Source: an uncultured Terrimonas sp. (GTDB lineage Bacteria > Bacteroidota > Bacteroidia > Chitinophagales > Chitinophagaceae). From it: a stretch of 10,092 nt of DNA. Within the stretch, counting starts at the first letter, position 1, and the number at the start of each line of letters is the position of its first letter. Below the pieces are notes generated by a model. The model saw only the letters and a list, made by a program, of their open reading frames with translations, was not told where the DNA came from and did not search any database. The position numbers and the translations under genes are program-made. Below are positions 6,654 to 10,092 of this stretch, in pieces. The stretch is from positions 1 through 10,092 of the forward strand of contig CAMPJQ010000052.1 in assembly GCA_946886925.1 (NCBI GenBank). Reading direction: 5' to 3'.

Positions 6654-9209
6654 TTATTTTATCCTATACCTGAACCCCGCATAAACCAGGCGTCCGCTAA
6701 CCGGGCCCCAGATCATGGAAGCATCAAAATAATCGCCGAATGGCTGTGCGGCTGCAATGATCACGTTCTTCTGAAAATAATTGGTGAGGTTTTCCCCGCC
6801 AACATATAATTCCAGCGCTTTGGTTTTACCCAGCGATTTACTTACCTGCGCATTCATAGTAATATAATCTGGCGATTTTACTGGCAATTGATAAGCAACA
6901 GGATTTGCCGTCGTGGATGGAATACGTTTTGCACCTACATAATTGATGGTATAATCAAACTTCCAGCCCTGCAATGCATAACCCAAATTAGCAAAGGCCC
7001 TGTGTTCTGCTGTGAATGGTTTTTGCAACAGTTCATTTCCATAGGTTGTTTTTACATCAAACCAACGGTATGCCAAACGCAGATCAAGTTTTTCCACGGG
7101 CATAATACTCAGTTCAGACTGAAAGCTGTTAGAATAAGATTTACCGTTCAAATTATAAAATTTCAACTGGCGCGGGTCCTCCATATCGGCCACTACCTGG
7201 TCGGTAAAGTCATTTCTAAAAAAATCAACACCGAGCATAGCTTCTCTTGTAAACAGGGTGAACTTTTGGTCAACGCTTATGCCTTTGTTCCACGATACTT
7301 CAGGATTTAAACCATAAGCTTTTCCATTTGCACTGGTAATAATATTGATCATCCTCGCGCTTACCAACGGACCCATGTTCTCTGCAAAAATATTGGCAGT
7401 ACGCTGCCCGCGCCCTGCACTTGCCCGGATCGTTGTACCTGCAACAGGCTCATACCGCACATTCAGCCGTGGTGTAAAAAACCATCCATATAAATTATTA
7501 TGATCGGCACGGATGCCCGCTACCACATCGAACTTTTCATTCATGGTGTAGGTATATTCAAAAAAAGCACCGGGTACAATTTCCTTTCTTTTGAATGGCT
7601 GCGTTTGGTACAATTCATTATACTGATCGGCAGAAAAACTTACTCCTGTTCTGTATTTATGCGAGGTATTACCAATAATGCTCTGGAAAATAAGATTTGA
7701 ATAAAAATTACTTTGTTCAGCATCGTAGGGTGTTAATCCAAAATACGCATCCTGTTTATGATTAAAGGCCGATAACTGTAACCCGATACTCTTGTATTTT
7801 TTTTCGGGAAAGATATAGCCGATCTTCGCGAAACCTTCATAGCGGTTTGTTTTGATACCCATACCATAGTGGTCGGTTGAAAATTTATCCCCGGCATTGT
7901 ATGCCGTTTCACCTCCAACCCTGTCGTCGGCTAAAACCTTTACACCAAACTGAACCATCAGTCCCTTGTTGTTATCGTACTTCCAGCGGTTTATACCACT
8001 GAATAAATTTCCAGTGGGTAAATCACGGAAGCCATCCTTATTAAAATCGGATTTACTGTATAAAAAATTATCGTGCAGCAATAAGCCCACCGACCATTTT
8101 TTTCCTATTTGCTGTGAAAGGTTCAGGTTCAGGTCCGACCGGCCCATACTGTTTGCATAACCATTCGCGTACAGCCTGTCGGAATTTTCCGGTTTTTTTA
8201 ATTCTACATTTATTTGCCCGGCAATACTTTCAAAGCCATTTACCACAGAACCCGTTCCTTTGCTCAACTGAATGCTTTCGATCCAGGCGCCCGCAATACT
8301 ATTTAAACCAAGTGGGGTAGCAATGCCGCGGGGACCGGGTAAATTTTCTACAGTTAACTGGGTATAGTTTCCGGATAAGCCCAAAAGCTGTATTTGTTTG
8401 GAACCTGTTACCGCGTCGCTGTACGACACATCTACCGATGGATTGGTTTCAAAACTTTCACTAAGATTACAACAGGCTGCTTTCATCAATTCTTTAGATG
8501 TAATAGTAGTAGCGCGAAAAGCGCTGGAAGTATTCACAAACATACTTTTTCGCCTTGCCGTTACCGTAATGGTGTTCAACTGCTGATCAGACGCCATTAC
8601 CACATGTAACGAGCTGTTATCTGTTATCTGTACCGTATCGGACCGGTAACCGGTATAGCTTATCACCAATAGCGAAACCCCTTCATGAAGCGGTAAAGAA
8701 AATACGCCATGCTTATCGGATACAGTGCCTTTATGCGTATTCAGCCACGCAATGGTTGCACCGGCAAGTGCGGCAAAATTGCCTTTATTGTCTTCTGCCA
8801 GTACCACGCCGGTTATAGCAGGTTCATTGCTTTGAGGTAAAGCGGTATTACCGCTTTCCGCTTCCATATCCCTGTAAAGACAACATTCCGGTAAAGCATT
8901 ATAGGTTTTATCGGTGGCTTTTTTTAATTCCGTATCATGGCCAACGGCGGCTATTCGTGCATGTATATCTTCTAAGCTGATAACCGATGGTTCGTACGTA
9001 AGCGCAAGCATTTGCGTGTTAACATTCCATTTGGCTGTTTTAACGCCTTTAATGCCAAGCGATTTTTCTATACGCTGCTGGCACATGCTGCAGGCTCCGG
9101 ATACTTTGAAAGATGTTGTTTCAAAACTGCCATTATTTTGGGCGGCAGCAGTAAAAACCAGGAATAGAGAAAGTACAGCGATAGTTGTATACTGAAAAAC
9201 TTTTAACAT
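6654..9209 (-). CDS. TonB-dependent outer-membrane receptor with N-terminal heavy-metal-associated (HMA) domain
   Basis: An 851-residue outer-membrane protein, probably taking up or handling a metal (copper most likely). Order of parts: Sec signal peptide with cleavage after Ala23 (TAAA/QNN); HMA ferredoxin-like domain (about 30-96) with the metal-binding CSMC at 40-43; a tail with LPECC (Cys109/Cys110), as in stand-alone Bacteroidota HMA proteins; a carboxypeptidase-regulatory-like beta-sandwich (about 131-206); a linker with a possible TonB box (NTITVTAR, 212-219); a plug (about 225-340) that itself holds a Cys pair at 246-247 (AACCNLSESF) and the family sequence SVDVSYSDAVTGSKQIQLLG; then a beta-barrel of about 500 residues ending in FRYRIK. 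It lies 54 bases downstream of the HYC_CC_PP-type gene, probably in one operon. The substrate cannot be fixed from sequence; copper is inferred from the HMA domain and neighbours. Placing a soluble metallochaperone-like domain on the periplasmic side of a receptor is the notable trait. Confidence 0.93.
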   Translation of the reverse strand: MLKVFQYTTIAVLSLFLVFTAAAQNNGSFETTSFKVSGACSMCQQRIEKSLGIKGVKTAKWNVNTQMLALTYEPSVISLEDIHARIAAVGHDTELKKATDKTYNALPECCLYRDMEAESGNTALPQSNEPAITGVVLAEDNKGNFAALAGATIAWLNTHKGTVSDKHGVFSLPLHEGVSLLVISYTGYRSDTVQITDNSSLHVVMASDQQLNTITVTARRKSMFVNTSSAFRATTITSKELMKAACCNLSESFETNPSVDVSYSDAVTGSKQIQLLGLSGNYTQLTVENLPGPRGIATPLGLNSIAGAWIESIQLSKGTGSVVNGFESIAGQINVELKKPENSDRLYANGYANSMGRSDLNLNLSQQIGKKWSVGLLLHDNFLYSKSDFNKDGFRDLPTGNLFSGINRWKYDNNKGLMVQFGVKVLADDRVGGETAYNAGDKFSTDHYGMGIKTNRYEGFAKIGYIFPEKKYKSIGLQLSAFNHKQDAYFGLTPYDAEQSNFYSNLIFQSIIGNTSHKYRTGVSFSADQYNELYQTQPFKRKEIVPGAFFEYTYTMNEKFDVVAGIRADHNNLYGWFFTPRLNVRYEPVAGTTIRASAGRGQRTANIFAENMGPLVSARMINIITSANGKAYGLNPEVSWNKGISVDQKFTLFTREAMLGVDFFRNDFTDQVVADMEDPRQLKFYNLNGKSYSNSFQSELSIMPVEKLDLRLAYRWFDVKTTYGNELLQKPFTAEHRAFANLGYALQGWKFDYTINYVGAKRIPSTTANPVAYQLPVKSPDYITMNAQVSKSLGKTKALELYVGGENLTNYFQKNVIIAAAQPFGDYFDASMIWGPVSGRLVYAGFRYRIK

Positions 9210-9263
9210 AATTGTGTAATCTTTTGATTTAAAAAATAGAGTACTGTGAGTCTATTTCAAAAA

Positions 9264-9647
9264 TCAAATTCTAAATACACGATTGAGGAGAAATAAAGGT
9301 GGGTTGTGCTGCAGCATTTGCGCAACAACATCGGTGGAAAGACGCTGATAAAATAAAGATTTGATGAAAAAAGACACGGGTCCAACGGGTATGGCTGCCG
9401 CGTTTGCCTTAAATGCCTTTACAGCAAGTTCGGGGTTGGCATAGTCTTTATCTTCCGAAAAGGAAACAGCCTTATATTCGCAGCAGGGCTTTTCACCCAT
9501 TGTATGATCACTGCCGCAGCCCTCATCTTTAACTTGTTTCCATTCAATATTCTTAAACTTGCCGCAACAATAATGCAACTGAAAGGTAACTCCCGAACTG
9601 GAGGCCCCATACAGCATGATCAGCGCTATGACAAGAATTTTCTTCAT
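9264..9647 (-). CDS. HYC_CC_PP-type small exported cysteine-rich protein
   Basis: About 127 residues from the ATG at 9645-9647. An upstream in-frame TTG (9657-9659) is rejected as start because it overlaps the promoter element and would weaken the signal peptide. The protein begins with an N-terminal export signal (MKKILVIALIMLYGASSSG). It has the three hallmarks of the Bacteroidota family named for them: HYC (LHYCCGK, Cys27/Cys28), CC (EKPCCEY, Cys55/Cys56) and PP (NPPLFLLNRVFRI, Pro116/Pro117 near the C-terminus). Cys44 and His48 (GCGSDH) add further potential ligands. The family has no proven biochemical role as far as I know. The Cys/His content, export signal and placement directly before an HMA-bearing receptor suggest periplasmic metal binding or delivery, which is inference. 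Likely first gene of a two-gene operon. Confidence 0.82.
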   Translation of the reverse strand: MKKILVIALIMLYGASSSGVTFQLHYCCGKFKNIEWKQVKDEGCGSDHTMGEKPCCEYKAVSFSEDKDYANPELAVKAFKANAAAIPVGPVSFFIKSLFYQRLSTDVVAQMLQHNPPLFLLNRVFRI

Positions 9648-9656
9648 TTGTAACTG

Positions 9657-9664
9657 CAAAAGTA
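9657..9664 (-). promoter_or_regulatory. Bacteroidota -7 promoter element upstream of the HYC_CC_PP gene
   Basis: On the minus strand this reads TACTTTTG, an exact match to TAnnTTTG. It ends nine bases before the ATG at 9647, so the transcript would have a leader of only a few bases. No convincing -33 TTG is seen at 19-21 bases; a TTGACA lies further upstream. The element, if real, rules out the TTG start codon that overlaps it. Confidence 0.4.
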
Positions 9665-9690
9665 TATAAAGAATGGCTTATTTACACATG

Positions 9691-9704
9691 ATATTTGTCA
9701 ATAT
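9691..9704. promoter_or_regulatory. Short dyad upstream of the HYC_CC_PP promoter
   Basis: ATATT-TGTC-AATAT is a perfect 5-bp inverted repeat centred about 45 bases upstream of the transcription start implied by the TACTTTTG element. It could be an operator for a metal- or redox-responsive regulator, but AT-rich spacers give such short dyads by chance. Confidence 0.2.
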
Positions 9705-9728
9705 TCCTGCGGCTTTTATAAAAACACA

Positions 9729-10092
9729 TTAAGCAATTGTGATATTCTTGTCTAAGTATACGTCCTGTATAGCCTGCAGCATATCTACACCCTCATTAAA
9801 AGGCCGCTGGAATGCTTTTCGGCCTAAAATTAAACCCATGCCGCCGGCTCGTTTATTAATTACTGCAGTTGTTACTGCTTCCTGCAGATCACTTTCACCT
9901 TTGCTTTCGCCGCCACTGTTAATTAGGCCTACTCTTCCGCTATAGCAATTCAATACCTGGTAACGGGTTAAATCAATAGGGTGATCTGAAGTGAGTTTGT
10001 CGTACACCAGCGGGCTGGTTTTGCCATGCTTTGTTGCCAGGTAGCCTCCGTTATTGGTGGGTAATTTTTGTTTTATGATATCTGCCTGTATG
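9729..10092 (-). CDS. fbaB: Class I fructose-bisphosphate aldolase (FbaB type), C-terminal part
   Basis: Partial gene: the frame is open to the window edge at 10092, so the N-terminus lies outside; about 120 C-terminal residues of a roughly 350-residue enzyme are visible. The enzyme cleaves fructose 1,6-bisphosphate to glyceraldehyde 3-phosphate and dihydroxyacetone phosphate through a Schiff-base lysine (not in the visible part), in the cytoplasmic glycolysis/gluconeogenesis pathway. The visible sequence matches E. coli FbaB closely: [20 protein letters not shown], then the phosphate-binding loops INSGGESKG and [12 protein letters not shown], then the ending [11 protein letters not shown]. 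The apparent GTG start at 10007 is only an internal codon, since homology continues upstream of it ([19 protein letters not shown]). It is followed by a 69-base spacer (from its stop codon) that holds the promoter signals of the next gene; it is probably a separate transcription unit. Confidence 0.93.
   Translation of the reverse strand, partial: IQADIIKQKLPTNNGGYLATKHGKTSPLVYDKLTSDHPIDLTRYQVLNCYSGRVGLINSGGESKGESDLQEAVTTAVINKRAGGMGLILGRKAFQRPFNEGVDMLQAIQDVYLDKNITIA

Noticed and set aside
6888..7310. 140-residue plus-strand open frame opposite the receptor gene
   Set aside because: It is a shadow of the beta-barrel coding sequence on the other strand, with no recognisable domain, no start signals and no context.
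9729..10007. Short aldolase-like gene starting at GTG 10007
   Set aside because: Homology to FbaB continues upstream of this codon without a stop to the window edge, so it is a truncated view of a longer gene, not a small protein.
1..10092. CRISPR arrays, tRNA/rRNA genes, insertion sequences or phage attachment sites
   Set aside because: I saw no regularly spaced repeats, no tRNA-like cloverleaf, no transposase or integrase sequence, and no long direct or terminal inverted repeats.

Overview
The window looks like chromosomal DNA of a Bacteroidota member, most likely a Chitinophagaceae-type organism. The reasons are a SusC-style outer-membrane receptor with a carboxypeptidase-regulatory-like domain, a small HYC_CC_PP-type protein, a TAnnTTTG-type promoter element, weak Shine-Dalgarno sequences, moderate GC content and AT-rich spacers. 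I see no RNA genes, insertion sequences, CRISPR arrays or phage genes. The taxonomic placement is inference.

Layout. On the + strand, the window opens with the 3' end of a GlcG/HbpS-type (DUF336) gene (2-220). It is followed by a complete glutathione-independent, zinc-dependent formaldehyde dehydrogenase (275-1465). Everything after that is on the - strand. Read in the direction of transcription, from high to low coordinates, it comprises: the C-terminal third of a class I fructose-bisphosphate aldolase of FbaB type (10092-9729); a small cysteine-rich HYC_CC_PP-type exported protein (9647-9264); a TonB-dependent receptor with an N-terminal heavy-metal-associated (HMA) domain (9209-6654); a VOC-family ring-cleaving dioxygenase of MhqO type (6564-5611); an MhqD-type serine hydrolase (5627-4983); an RclA-type flavoprotein disulfide reductase broken by one in-frame amber codon (4973-3615); a Do/HtrA-family protease with two PDZ domains (3558-2053); and a small cupin (1988-1629). 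The 163-base spacer between the convergent fdhA and cupin genes holds no gene and no convincing terminator. No spacer exceeds 300 bases.

How the genes may work together. Two modules stand out. The first is a metal (probably copper) module: the cysteine-rich small protein plus the HMA-bearing receptor, which together carry several Cys pairs on the periplasmic side. The second is an electrophile/quinone/oxidant module: dioxygenase and hydrolase (the MhqO/MhqD pair known from quinone stress in Bacillus) followed directly by RclA, a reactive-chlorine-resistance reductase reported to reduce Cu(II). With formaldehyde dehydrogenase and an envelope HtrA protease alongside, the whole reads as a stress-defence neighbourhood. 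The functional coupling is inference.

The main oddities are the TAG codon in rclA, which replaces a near-invariant Glu; the HMA-receptor fusion; a perfect 7-bp inverted repeat against the cupin start codon; and an FNR/CRP-like box upstream of the dioxygenase gene.
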